Counted from the stretch's first letter, positions 51,702 to 60,621 are shown. The stretch: DNA of 64,000 nt from Oscillospiraceae bacterium (GCA_017448455.1 JAFSLL010000132.1:62001-126000); one strand, 5' to 3'. Notes: generated from the letters alone by a model not told the origin. Numbers and translations: made by a program.

Positions 51702-52778
51702 ATGGAACACGTCACACGCGAGCAGATCTATCACATTCTGCAAAACCTGAGCAATGTGGAGATCTCCTATACCGAGTACTCCCGGACGAAGCTGGACTAT
51801 GAGGAGTACCAGACCTACTTTGACTATTTCAATAACCATGTTTTACGCAGCCACAATCTCAGTCGTTTCTATTTTCCGATCCCTCTGAGTCGGGATGCAA
51901 AGATCCCGAAGAATGTGACTGACTGGGGTGTCATTTCCGAAAAAATGACCATCCTGCCCGGCTTCGACATGGCTGTTTCCAAGATGTTCAACTTCCCGGA
52001 TTCCACCAGCCATTGCTGCGATTATTACACGATGATCTATCTGATGGAGGGCAGCGGCAGGCTGGAGCTGGATGAAGGCAGTTTCACCTTAAACCCGGGC
52101 GACTTTTACCTGATCCCCGCCGGGGTCTATTACGGAGCGACTTGCGTCCCGGAAAGCATCTGTGTCTATTTCGATATGCGCCGCAGCTTTCTCAGCGCAG
52201 AGTACAAGGCGATTTTTCAAGACGACGCTCGGCTCAGCGACTTCTTTGTGGAGAGCTTAAAAAGCGAATCGACCATGACCTATCTGGCCATTCATACGGA
52301 CAATTCCCAGATCATCCGCAATCGTGTGCTGGATGTGTTTGCCGAATACATCAACCAGTACAAGTTCTGCAACGCAGCCATGAAGAATTATCTGGCCCTG
52401 CTGATGACCAGCGTCCTCCGAAATCCCAACACCGCTATCGACTCTTCCGTTGCGATCAGCCACCTGGAGCAGCAGTACCGCCAGGTGCTGGATTACCTGA
52501 AGCAGAATTATCAGACCGCCAGCCTGGACGAGATTGCGGAGCAGCTGCATTTCAGCAAGCAATATATCTGCAAGATCGTCAAGAGCGCCTCAGGAAAAAC
52601 CTTCCAGACACTCTTGATGGAGATTCGGCTGCAGATGGTGGCGGACTATCTTCGTGAGACCGCACTGCCCATGGAGAGCATCGCCGAGCTCTGCGGCTTC
52701 AGCACCGCCGCCCACCTCAGCCGCAGCTTCAAAAACGCCTACGGGATGCCGCCGTCCGCGTATCGGGCCTGCCAGTGA
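51702..52778 (+). CDS. AraC-family transcriptional regulator of the glycan locus
   Basis: 358 aa. A cupin-like sensor region (about 110-170, GSGRLELDEGSFTLNPGDFYLIPAG) binds a sugar ligand. The two helix-turn-helix motifs are C-terminal (SLDEIAEQLHFSKQYICKIV and IAELCGFSTAAHLSRSFK). It diverges from the GH78-led operon, the standard layout for an activator of plant-glycan use. It ends at a strong terminator shared with the next operon. Confidence 0.9.
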   Translation: MEHVTREQIYHILQNLSNVEISYTEYSRTKLDYEEYQTYFDYFNNHVLRSHNLSRFYFPIPLSRDAKIPKNVTDWGVISEKMTILPGFDMAVSKMFNFPDSTSHCCDYYTMIYLMEGSGRLELDEGSFTLNPGDFYLIPAGVYYGATCVPESICVYFDMRRSFLSAEYKAIFQDDARLSDFFVESLKSESTMTYLAIHTDNSQIIRNRVLDVFAEYINQYKFCNAAMKNYLALLMTSVLRNPNTAIDSSVAISHLEQQYRQVLDYLKQNYQTASLDEIAEQLHFSKQYICKIVKSASGKTFQTLLMEIRLQMVADYLRETALPMESIAELCGFSTAAHLSRSFKNAYGMPPSAYRACQ

Positions 52779-52808
52779 GCTAACATAAAGAAACGTAAAA
52801 CCAGTGCT

Positions 52809-52856
52809 GACAGGAAGAAACACCTTGCTCAGAAAAGCGAGGTGTTTCTTCCTGTC
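52809..52856. terminator. Bidirectional intrinsic terminator
   Basis: A 20-bp stem starting GACAGGAAGAAACACC, nearly perfect, with an 8-base loop, between the AraC gene and the converging oxidoreductase operon. Confidence 0.88.
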
Positions 52857-54378
52857 ATTCTACATCAAGCTCTGAGACGATTTTGGGATATTCTCTCATT
52901 TCATCACTCTCATGGAGCGGATCCCAGACCTGGGCAAAAAACTTGTCAACCTTAGCTCTCTGTCCGTAGTTCCAGCTCTTTCTCTCACACAAATCGCACC
53001 AATGGCCACCTTGAAGAATCAGACGTGGACTTGCATCAAACTCATGGCCGAAGGCGCAGCGGAAGCGCAGCTTCGTCCTCCAGTCGCCAGTCTCCATGGA
53101 ATCGGATATGCATTCGCCTCCACGAAATATTGCCGCGCCTTTCACATCATCCAACGACAGCGCACTCTCCGGCTTGCTCTCATCGTAGCCATGATCAATG
53201 TGGACAACATTTTTCCAATATGGGAAGTGGGTCAGTTCCCGGTATTTCTTCGGCATCTTCTCCCACGCCTTGCGGCTGCCCCAGAAAGCGTCGATATGAT
53301 CCTCCACGTTGTCGGTGATAAACCGTTCCGTACCGTCTTCTTCTCTGGCAAGCTTGCCGAAAGTACCGCTGATGATTTTTCCCATTAAGAGCTGTCCACC
53401 AGGTATTTTGCAGATTTTCTTAGCAAGCGGGGCAATTATACCGAGGTTTTTCAAATACTCCTTATAGAAATACTCCATGGAATCGTTTTGAAAATGCAGA
53501 TAATTTTCCAACTTATCGGAATCCAGATAATACTGTCCGTGGAAATTACGGGTAGCCTGCATTTTCGGTTTGAGAATATAAGAAAGATCCCGGAAGCCAA
53601 GTTCTCCATACAGTCGATTGTACATCTCTGCAGTAGACACACGGCAGCTTTCGCCTCCGCCGATGTTATAGATATGCTCCCAAAAGTCCCCGTTCAGTTT
53701 CCCCTCGGCCTCATATCTGGCCAAATGCTCCAGCAGGATGCCGGAGTCGCGGTCAGAGACATATTCCAGAACATTATCAAAGCAGTTGTGAAACATGACT
53801 GGATCGGCAACCTTTGCCATCGTCGGGCCAATAATGCCAGTCTGACGTAAAACTGCCCAGTATTTGAGCTCGGATTCCACGACCAGGCGTTCTGCTGCTA
53901 CCTTGGATACTGCATAATAGTCAAACATACTGGGTTTGATCGGATCTCCCACGCGGCCCCAGTGAATTGGCGGCATGCGGTCTCCTGTTTCGGCAACAGT
54001 TCCGATGTAAACAAATTTGCAGGACCTCTCTCGCCCCTGCTCGACAATGGCTCGGAGAAGATTTTTGGTGGAACCGTAGTTGATCCTCATAGCCTTCGCC
54101 GGATCGAAGTTCGGCTGAGGATAGATATAGACTGCCGCGTGAAGGATCAGATCTGCCTTGGCAACACACTTTGCGACCGTCTCATAGTCACAGAGATCAC
54201 CCCAACAAATCTCAATTCCTGACTTGTTTTTATATGGCTCCAGCTTCTTGCGATTCTTCTTGCTGTCTCTGACTAACACTATGGTGTGGTAGCAGTCGGT
54301 ATGGCAGGCCATGCGTTCCAGAGCCTGAGACCCCATTACACCTGTGGCACCAGTCAGGAAGACGATCGGTTTTGCCAT
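52855..54378 (-). CDS. Extended SDR (epimerase/dehydratase or 3beta-HSD-like) with C-terminal zinc-finger domain
   Basis: 507 aa from ATG 54378. The N-terminal Rossmann fold has FLTGATGVMGSQALE and DLILHAAVY. The catalytic YxxxK appears as YYAVSKVAAERLV. The SDR part ends near residue 330. The last 100 residues carry CAFGHEFDASPRLI and GGHWCDLC, a treble-clef-like zinc finger not normal for SDRs. It begins 1 base past the stop of the preceding SDR gene, so both are coupled in the operon. The substrate is unknown; a hydroxysteroid-like or sugar-like alcohol fits the family. Confidence 0.75.
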   Translation of the reverse strand: MAKPIVFLTGATGVMGSQALERMACHTDCYHTIVLVRDSKKNRKKLEPYKNKSGIEICWGDLCDYETVAKCVAKADLILHAAVYIYPQPNFDPAKAMRINYGSTKNLLRAIVEQGRERSCKFVYIGTVAETGDRMPPIHWGRVGDPIKPSMFDYYAVSKVAAERLVVESELKYWAVLRQTGIIGPTMAKVADPVMFHNCFDNVLEYVSDRDSGILLEHLARYEAEGKLNGDFWEHIYNIGGGESCRVSTAEMYNRLYGELGFRDLSYILKPKMQATRNFHGQYYLDSDKLENYLHFQNDSMEYFYKEYLKNLGIIAPLAKKICKIPGGQLLMGKIISGTFGKLAREEDGTERFITDNVEDHIDAFWGSRKAWEKMPKKYRELTHFPYWKNVVHIDHGYDESKPESALSLDDVKGAAIFRGGECISDSMETGDWRTKLRFRCAFGHEFDASPRLILQGGHWCDLCERKSWNYGQRAKVDKFFAQVWDPLHESDEMREYPKIVSELDVE

Positions 54379-54379
54379 A

Positions 54380-55396
54380 TCAATCACCCTTCATAGCCTT
54401 GACGTCTTTGGCCTTCCCATCCAGAATATCCACACTCAGGCGAACGGACTGGCCAATGGCAGCGTCGATGTCGTCCTCGGTCACACCCAAGGGCACGCAG
54501 CCCAGATTTTTATCCATGAATTGATTGGAGCACTGCAGCTTCGTGTACTTGACCATGTCCAGACCACCCTCGATCCCGCGCTTTTTCTGATCGCGCTTGA
54601 TCTTCATACCAGCCATGGCGTACATCCAGTCGGGAATCGTGATGATCTTTTTGTTCGGGCAGCCAAGGTGCTTATGAAAGATCTTCAGCATTTCTTTCCA
54701 GGTCATGTTAAACCAGCCGATGGGATAGCAGTTGCCGCCCCTGTTTCGTTCCAGCGCACCTGCGATCGCCTGGCCTACTTGTCGGATCGTGACCATAGCG
54801 GTGCCGCCTTTGGGCCACATGGTTGCTCCCTTCATGGAGCGGATGCTCTCCACCATGTAGACCCACACAGGGCGTCTGCCGGGTTGTGCGCCGAAGATGT
54901 AGGACAGCTCCAGAACAGCCACATCAAAGTTTTCATCCGCGTACTTCATGGCGACTGTCTCCTGATCGCGGCGGGAGCGAATATATGGATGCGTCTCATA
55001 CAGCTTCATTTCCGGGCATGTCCGGTCAGAATACGCGAAGCAGGATCCACAGATGACACTGTGTTTTACACCGCATTCTTTTGCCAGACGGAGAAGTCGG
55101 TCTGTGGGGTCGATGTTGAACTTTTTAAACATATCGTATACAGGCGCAGGGCCTTCAACGCGCTCATCGATACCTGCGGCAAACACGAATCCCTCGCAGC
55201 CTTTGAACAGCTCACGAATCTCATCGTCGCTCATGTTCATAAAGTTCCCGGGAATAATCTCCATTTCTTCCGGGATTCCTGCGTCCTTGGACGGAGTACG
55301 CCGTGCCAGTGTCTTTACATGATGCCCCCGTGCGATCAGTTCTCTGGCTCCTTCGCTGCCGAGGAGTCCTGTTCCGCCTAAAATCAATACGTTCAT
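54380..55396 (-). CDS. NAD(P)-dependent epimerase/dehydratase (extended SDR)
   Basis: 338 aa. VLILGGTGLLGSEGARELIARGH is the dinucleotide motif (GGxGxxG at residues 7-13), and SCFAYSDRT and YIFGAQPGRRP lie in the active-site and substrate regions. The expected YxxxK is not obvious in the usual place: the YIRSRRDQE segment stands there, so activity may differ from classic epimerases. It sits between a 70-aa protein and the second SDR. Confidence 0.78.
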   Translation of the reverse strand: MNVLILGGTGLLGSEGARELIARGHHVKTLARRTPSKDAGIPEEMEIIPGNFMNMSDDEIRELFKGCEGFVFAAGIDERVEGPAPVYDMFKKFNIDPTDRLLRLAKECGVKHSVICGSCFAYSDRTCPEMKLYETHPYIRSRRDQETVAMKYADENFDVAVLELSYIFGAQPGRRPVWVYMVESIRSMKGATMWPKGGTAMVTIRQVGQAIAGALERNRGGNCYPIGWFNMTWKEMLKIFHKHLGCPNKKIITIPDWMYAMAGMKIKRDQKKRGIEGGLDMVKYTKLQCSNQFMDKNLGCVPLGVTEDDIDAAIGQSVRLSVDILDGKAKDVKAMKGD

Positions 55397-55471
55397 AGTA
55401 ACCTCCGATTTTTTTCAATCATAATACATAGCTCGGGAGACCGAATGATACAGTCTCCCGAGCACCTGTGT

Positions 55472-55684
55472 TTACGCCAGAGTCTTCAGGTCTTCTTCCA
55501 GAGCCTTGACCTGCTCTTTTGTCATCTTGGCCTGGGGGAATTTCACGCACATGCCGAGTTTCATGCCCAGGGCCATCTTGAGCTGGGGATTCTTGGAGAA
55601 GCCGGGAGAATACTTCTCAATGAGGGCAACGGCTTCAGGGCTTTCCAGAACTTCTTTCAGGGTGCTGTCATAAGAGATTGCCAT
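55472..55684 (-). CDS. Small helical protein, free-standing copy of a hydrolase-tail domain
   Basis: 70 aa, mostly helical, with STLKEVLESPEAVALIEKY and MTKEQVKALEEDLKTL at its ends. No family name can be given. The same pattern (short helix with ExxALIE, a Met-rich middle, then LTxExxxxLxxxLxxI) closes the esterase encoded at 41339-42340, so this is a module usually attached to other enzymes. An AGGAGG site and its place between the reductase and SDR genes suggest a partner or assembly subunit. Confidence 0.65.
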   Translation of the reverse strand: MAISYDSTLKEVLESPEAVALIEKYSPGFSKNPQLKMALGMKLGMCVKFPQAKMTKEQVKALEEDLKTLA

Positions 55685-55720
55685 TTTGTTTCCTCCTGTT
55701 TTTCTGTTTTTATGATTGAC

Positions 55721-57640
55721 TTAGAGTTTGCTTACCGCTTCATACGCCTCGCGTGTGGCGTTCATAATATCCCGGCACTTAACGCTGTCACCGATAGGAA
55801 TCACCGGGCAGATATCTGTGTAGGCCTCACTGTCTAAGCTGTCGGGAATATAGCCCATGGCCAGCAGAACAGTGTCGCAAGGAATGACCTGTTTCCCACC
55901 GGCGTTCTCTACAACCACGCCTTCCGGTGTGATTTCCACCACCTTCGCGTTTGTCAGGTAACTGGCTCGACTATTGGCCATCATCTCTCGCAGGATGTTC
56001 TCATTCTGCTGGAATGGAGGATCCGGCATCATTTGATCGGCCATCTCCACCACAGTTACGTCATGGCCGTTGTGATCAAAATGCAGCGATGCTTCAATGC
56101 CCACCTGACCACCGCCCGCAATGACGACGCGTTTACCGACAGGAACCAGATTCTTCAGGGCCTTTTCGCAGGAATAGACATTGTCCCCGTCGATCCCGGG
56201 AATAGACTTCGGAGCCAGAATCCGTCCTCCGGTCGCCCAGATGATTATGTCCGGTGCAAAGTCCGCCACCGCACCATGGCTTGCCTCTGTGTATAGCCTC
56301 AGCGTCACATCGGATTTAAGCAGCTGGGTGTTGTAGTAGTTACAGAGCCGAATCATGTCCCGCTTCATGTACGGTGCCGCGGCGGCGATTGCCTTGCCGC
56401 CAACGCGAGAAGTCTTTTCCCACAGCTCAACCTGATGCCCAATCTTTGCTGCCATCAGCGCTGCGGCACAGCCGGCAGGCCCCCCGCCGACAACGAGCAC
56501 TTTCTTAGGAGTGGTCGTCGGCTGGAGTTTCCGTTCCGATTCGAAGCCCGTAAAGGGATTGAGTGCGCATTTAACGTGTTCAAAGCGCATGATACTGCCG
56601 ATGCATCCTTCGTTGCAGGAAATGCAGGGGCGAATATCTTCAGGCCGCTTTTCCGCAATCTTATTAGGAAGCTCCGGATCGGCAAGCAAGCCGCGACCAA
56701 TGACCGCAATGTCACAGACACCGCTTTCCAGAGCTGCCTCTGCTTTTTCTACATCGCCCAGACGACCATGAGTCAGAACCGGGATACTAACCGCTTCCTT
56801 TACAGCTTTGGCACTATGGGTCTGCATAGTCATTTCCTGATAGAAGACCGCAGGCATAGCGAGCTGCCACCTCTCATAACAACCTGCGTCCACATGCAGC
56901 GCATCAAAGCCTGCTTCCTCAAGAATCTTCGCGAGTTCAATACCTTCTTCCAGCTGACGGAAGCCAGGATAAGGAACGCCGTGGTCGGGACAGAACTTGA
57001 TGAGCACCGGGAAATCCTTTCCGGCCACTTCTTTGGCGATGTTCAGCAGCTCAATCGGGAAGGTGGCGCGGCCGCGGACGTCGCCGCCGTACTTGTCCGT
57101 ACGGGTGTTCCAGGCAGCGGTCAGGAACTGGTCGCCCAGATAACCGCCGTAGAAGTGCAGCTCGATACAGTCAGCGCCTGCCTGAACCGCCATTTCCACA
57201 TCCTTGCGGAAATAATCTTCCATGATGCTGATCTCTTCCAGCGTCATCTCATGGCAAGGAAGATCCGGAATATACAGCCAGCCGCAGGCGGACGCACTGA
57301 TGGGCACATCGTAGGCCTTGGCGTTGGCACCCATGCGGCCGCAGCCGGGCATGAACTGAAACCCCACCGTGCAGCCTTTTTCATGGGCGCGACGGCAGAT
57401 CTCCGTCAGTCCCGGCAGGGACGCCTCGTTGAGCACCATCGACGAGGGAATGTCCTCAAAGTAATCGGTGATCAGCATATTGATCAGAAGCATGCCCACG
57501 CCGCCGTCAATGCGGGCGCTGTAGTATTCCACCGTTGCAGGATTCGCATCCTGGCCGAGATCCACGCCCATCGGCGCCATGACAATCCTGTTTTTCAGTT
57601 CCATAGACCCGATCCGGGTTTTTTCCATCAACTTCTGCAT
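55721..57640 (-). CDS. Old-yellow-enzyme family Fe-S flavoenzyme (2,4-dienoyl-CoA reductase/BaiCD-like)
   Basis: 639 aa. An N-terminal FMN-binding TIM barrel (LKNRIVMAPMG; the HFYGGYLGDQFL and RTDKYGGD blocks) is followed by a four-Cys cluster (Cys339, 342, 346, 358), then FAD (VVGGGPAGCAAAL, 382-394) and NAD(P) domains (VIAGGGQVGIEASL). This architecture is shared by 2,4-dienoyl-CoA reductase and the bile-acid enzymes BaiCD and BaiH, which reduce or oxidise C=C bonds next to a carbonyl. It should be the redox core of this operon. Confidence 0.88.
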   Translation of the reverse strand: MQKLMEKTRIGSMELKNRIVMAPMGVDLGQDANPATVEYYSARIDGGVGMLLINMLITDYFEDIPSSMVLNEASLPGLTEICRRAHEKGCTVGFQFMPGCGRMGANAKAYDVPISASACGWLYIPDLPCHEMTLEEISIMEDYFRKDVEMAVQAGADCIELHFYGGYLGDQFLTAAWNTRTDKYGGDVRGRATFPIELLNIAKEVAGKDFPVLIKFCPDHGVPYPGFRQLEEGIELAKILEEAGFDALHVDAGCYERWQLAMPAVFYQEMTMQTHSAKAVKEAVSIPVLTHGRLGDVEKAEAALESGVCDIAVIGRGLLADPELPNKIAEKRPEDIRPCISCNEGCIGSIMRFEHVKCALNPFTGFESERKLQPTTTPKKVLVVGGGPAGCAAALMAAKIGHQVELWEKTSRVGGKAIAAAAPYMKRDMIRLCNYYNTQLLKSDVTLRLYTEASHGAVADFAPDIIIWATGGRILAPKSIPGIDGDNVYSCEKALKNLVPVGKRVVIAGGGQVGIEASLHFDHNGHDVTVVEMADQMMPDPPFQQNENILREMMANSRASYLTNAKVVEITPEGVVVENAGGKQVIPCDTVLLAMGYIPDSLDSEAYTDICPVIPIGDSVKCRDIMNATREAYEAVSKL

Positions 57641-57660
57641 GATGAAAGACCTCCTATTCG

Positions 57661-58413
57661 TTAATGACAGGTGGACCAGCCGCCGTCAATGGGGAGGCAG
57701 ACGCCGCTCACATACTTCGCCTCATCGGAGGCCAGATAGACCATTGCCCAGGCGGCGTCTTCCGGCTCGCCCAGGAAACCAAGAGGCGTGCTGTCCAGGA
57801 AAAACTCCCGACAGGCCTCAAAGATGGCGTCCTGCTTGGGTGTCCAAACATAGTTGGGCGCCAGGCAGTTAAAGCGGACCCCGCTCCCCTTGGTAGCTGC
57901 GACCATATCCTTTGTGGCCAGCAGAATGCCGGCTTTTGTGATCGGATAGGACGCGCAGCCATAGCCTAGGAAGGAAAGGCCGGTGGAAGAAGAAAAGTTG
58001 ATAAAATTCCCCTTGATCCAATTGTCCAGCATGTACTGGAGAACGGACTGATAGGAAAACATCATACTCTTCAGATTGGTCTCGATGACTCTGTCCCATT
58101 CGTCCATATCCAGGCAGTCCCAGTCGCTGTAGCAGAATTCTGCGGCGCCGTTTACACAGCAGTCCACTCTGCCGTAGGTATCCAGCGTCAGTTTCAGGAT
58201 CTCATCCCAGGATTCCCGTTTGCTCACATCGGCGACCAGCGCGACGGCGTCTCCGCCGTTGGCTTTAATCTGTTCACAGCGTTCGGTCACATCCTCGTGA
58301 CGTCCCACCATGACGCATTTCGCACCCTCCCGGCAGAACAGTTCACTGGCTTTCCCGCAGATCCCGCCGGCTGCGCCGGTCAGGATCGCGACTTTATCTT
58401 TCAACCGATCCAT
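57661..58413 (-). CDS. Classical short-chain dehydrogenase/reductase
   Basis: 250 aa from ATG 58413 with AAGAGG upstream. The cofactor motif TGAAGGICGKASE and catalytic Ser with YPITK (YxxxK) are present. The usual NNAG is CVNGAAE. Family members oxidise or reduce hydroxyl groups on many small molecules, including bile acids (BaiA type). It is co-transcribed with the SnoaL-like gene (11 bases upstream) and the Fe-S flavoenzyme (20 bases downstream). Confidence 0.88.
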   Translation of the reverse strand: MDRLKDKVAILTGAAGGICGKASELFCREGAKCVMVGRHEDVTERCEQIKANGGDAVALVADVSKRESWDEILKLTLDTYGRVDCCVNGAAEFCYSDWDCLDMDEWDRVIETNLKSMMFSYQSVLQYMLDNWIKGNFINFSSSTGLSFLGYGCASYPITKAGILLATKDMVAATKGSGVRFNCLAPNYVWTPKQDAIFEACREFFLDSTPLGFLGEPEDAAWAMVYLASDEAKYVSGVCLPIDGGWSTCH

Positions 58414-58424
58414 ACGCAAGCCTC

Positions 58425-58928
58425 TTATTCAAAGCGAAGAGAGCCGAGCACGACGCCGTAGTCCAGACGAAGGATCTGGATGCGCCACTTCCCGTCCTCA
58501 CATTTCACCAGATCATCCACGTACAGGCCAAAGCCGGAATAGTTGTAATCATCCGCGCAATAGGTGTGGTAGTCGTTCATCCTCGTTACCAGCTGGACGT
58601 GGGTGTCATCCACAAAATTGACCACCTGATTATGGCCGAAATGCATGGGGACCATTTTGGCATTGTCGCAAAGGAAAAGATTCTGGGCTATTTGATCGTC
58701 CGGGTCGGTATAGCCCTGTCCGCCGCCCCAATAGGTGTCAAAGCCTTCTGCGACGAACACGTCCTTGAGAAGCTCCCGGTCGTTCAGGTCCACGCCGTAA
58801 AAATAGGACGCTTTGGTTGCCAGAATAGCGGGGATCTCTGCCAACTGCTCCGGAGTGTAGGGTTTACGTGCACCCATCAAAGCTTCGTGCGCCAGCTTCC
58901 TCAGGCTTTCTGAATATTCGAGTACCAT
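58425..58928 (-). CDS. SnoaL/NTF2-like protein, possible dehydratase (BaiE-like fold)
   Basis: 167 aa. The alpha+beta cone-fold pattern is visible: N-terminal helices, a KASYFYGVDLNDRELLKDVF segment, MHFGHNQVVNFVDDTHVQL strands and a C-terminal KWRIQILRLDYG strand. The bile-acid 7alpha-dehydratase BaiE has the same fold and a similar HFGHxxxV stretch, so a dehydratase or isomerase role is possible. ATG 58928 with GGAGA is the start. It is first in the operon, next to the divergent regulator. Confidence 0.72.
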   Translation of the reverse strand: MVLEYSESLRKLAHEALMGARKPYTPEQLAEIPAILATKASYFYGVDLNDRELLKDVFVAEGFDTYWGGGQGYTDPDDQIAQNLFLCDNAKMVPMHFGHNQVVNFVDDTHVQLVTRMNDYHTYCADDYNYSGFGLYVDDLVKCEDGKWRIQILRLDYGVVLGSLRFE

Positions 58929-59000
58929 AGTTAACCGTCTCCTTTTATTGTATAGTTGAATCAAGCGTTTGCCTGTTTTGAAAATAACATAGAAAAAACG

Positions 59001-59040
59001 CTTGCCGCAAAAGAATCAAATTGATTCTTTTTGCGGCAAG
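59001..59040. promoter_or_regulatory. Long inverted repeat and GAATCAA/TTGATTC boxes in the divergent control region
   Basis: A 19-bp near-perfect repeat, left arm CTTGCCGCAAAAGAATCAA, sits midway between the SnoaL-led operon and the XRE regulator. The box GAATCAA/TTGATTC recurs at 58956-58964, 59013-59019, 59021-59027 and 59050-59058, and the first copy covers the expected -35 of the operon. This looks like a multi-site operator rather than a terminator. Confidence 0.65.
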
Positions 59041-59091
59041 TTGAATAGATTGATTCAATTTCGATGCAAGATGTCAACGCTTGAACAAGGC

Positions 59092-59120
59092 TTGTTTTTG
59101 AGCTATTCCTGTGTTATCTT
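59092..59120 (+). promoter_or_regulatory. Probable promoter of the XRE-type regulator
   Basis: TTGTTT and TATCTT with 17-base spacing, about 50 bases upstream of the regulator start, which has an AAAGGAGG site. Confidence 0.45.
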
Positions 59121-59172
59121 TATCATATCTCTTAGAAAAAAGAAGCTGTTTCCATAAAGGAGGCGATTCATT

Positions 59173-60621
59173 ATGACATTTGGTCAAACCTTGAAGCAAG
59201 TTTTGGCGATCAGTGGACTGCGCGCGAGCTATCTGGCCAATGACCTCGGCTATGATGACTCTTATATCAGTCGCTGGTTAAGCGGGCAGAAGCTGCCGTC
59301 CTTGAAATACAACGATGACTTGTTTGCCAAGATTTCCTCTATCGTCATCAAAAACTGTACGGAAGAGAGCCGACAGGCTTTGGTAAGTGAGATGATGCCG
59401 CAACTTCGTGACTCCGCCTCTGCAAAAATAGTGGAAAGTGAATTATCCAGGCTTCTTTCGAATGCCTTTTATGCCAGCGGTTCTTCTCTTTCTTCCGGAA
59501 AGTTTATGTCCCGTACGGAAAACTGCAACGCAAACATTTCTGTACTCCCGGCGAAAACCGTATATCAGATTTTCTATGATGCAATGGAATATGTCTCCCG
59601 AACCGGTTCTGCCCCATTTATTAATGTAATTGTCAATTCTCCTCTGCACTTTCATGCCAACGAAGAGTTTTCCATTATCACCAACGTACCGACTGACAGC
59701 GGCATCAAGCCGCTCTGCATGCACCAGACCGTCAACTTGAAAGATTTCAAGGAAAATGTCGATTTGTATTGTGCCCGGATTTGTCAGTTTTTTGGAGGCG
59801 CTCCTAGAGCATACTACCACCTGTATCAGACGGATGACCGCCCGTCAACAGACGACTTGTTTATTGTCATGGAAGGCGGCTTCCTATACTTTTTCTTAAA
59901 AAACCCCTACGGTGGTCAGGCTTATTCTCTGATCTCCTATGACAAAGATCTTGTGTTCGAATACTTCACTTCTACGGAAGCGAACCTGAATCTTCGTCCT
60001 CGCTTAACCAGCTACTTTGATTATGCGTGGCTTCTGGAGCGCAAGCTTGTTTACCGACTCTTGATGGGCGGTAAATTATCGCTTTTGCTGAAGAGCATGT
60101 TTCCTCTCTTTATGACATCCGAGATGTTTTCTGAGCTATGCAGCAGTTTCACGGCAAAGGAAATGGAGCCTCAAATGCTTGTCTCCCATTATGAGAAGCT
60201 GTGGCAGGCCCCTAAGCGTGCGATCATTTTCAAATCCGCTCTTGTAAATTATATCTGCGACGGAAAAATCGAACTGTTCGGACAGATCGTTCACCTTGAC
60301 GATCAGATAAGGAAAGCACATTTACAGTATTTGCTGAGCCTTCTACGCAATTCCGAGGAAAACAGTATAGCCATTTTGAATGATGACAATCCGCTGCTTA
60401 GTTATAACGAGTGTGGAATCTCCTTGTTTCTCAGCGACGGCATCGCGTTCGCAGAAAACCTCGATGCCGACCCCGAGCACCGCTTTATCCGCCTCCGCTC
60501 CATGGAGATTATTGAATACTTTTTCAGCTTCTTTGACCATCTTCAAAGCTTGGACGAAAAATATATCCTGCTTGGCGACGAAGCCTTGGATTTTATAGAG
60601 CGCGGCCTTGAAATGATATAA
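59173..60621 (+). CDS. XRE-like helix-turn-helix regulator with large uncharacterised sensor region
   Basis: 482 aa. The first 60 residues are a lambda-repressor-type HTH (LKQVLAISGLRASYLANDLG, DSYISRWLSGQKLPS). The remaining 420 residues match nothing I recognise. They are rich in aromatics and helices and could bind the pathway substrate. It diverges from the six-gene operon with repeated boxes between, so it is the probable local regulator. Base composition is a little AT-richer than the housekeeping genes, in line with an acquired island. Confidence 0.75.
   Translation: MTFGQTLKQVLAISGLRASYLANDLGYDDSYISRWLSGQKLPSLKYNDDLFAKISSIVIKNCTEESRQALVSEMMPQLRDSASAKIVESELSRLLSNAFYASGSSLSSGKFMSRTENCNANISVLPAKTVYQIFYDAMEYVSRTGSAPFINVIVNSPLHFHANEEFSIITNVPTDSGIKPLCMHQTVNLKDFKENVDLYCARICQFFGGAPRAYYHLYQTDDRPSTDDLFIVMEGGFLYFFLKNPYGGQAYSLISYDKDLVFEYFTSTEANLNLRPRLTSYFDYAWLLERKLVYRLLMGGKLSLLLKSMFPLFMTSEMFSELCSSFTAKEMEPQMLVSHYEKLWQAPKRAIIFKSALVNYICDGKIELFGQIVHLDDQIRKAHLQYLLSLLRNSEENSIAILNDDNPLLSYNECGISLFLSDGIAFAENLDADPEHRFIRLRSMEIIEYFFSFFDHLQSLDEKYILLGDEALDFIERGLEMI

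Noticed and set aside
52855..58928. A true bai operon for bile-acid 7-dehydroxylation
   Set aside because: BaiB ligase, BaiF transferase and BaiG transporter are absent and the SDR set differs; only enzyme classes are shared.
59001..59040. Inverted repeat as a transcription terminator
   Set aside because: It lies between divergent start sites, not after a gene, and its box is repeated outside the hairpin.
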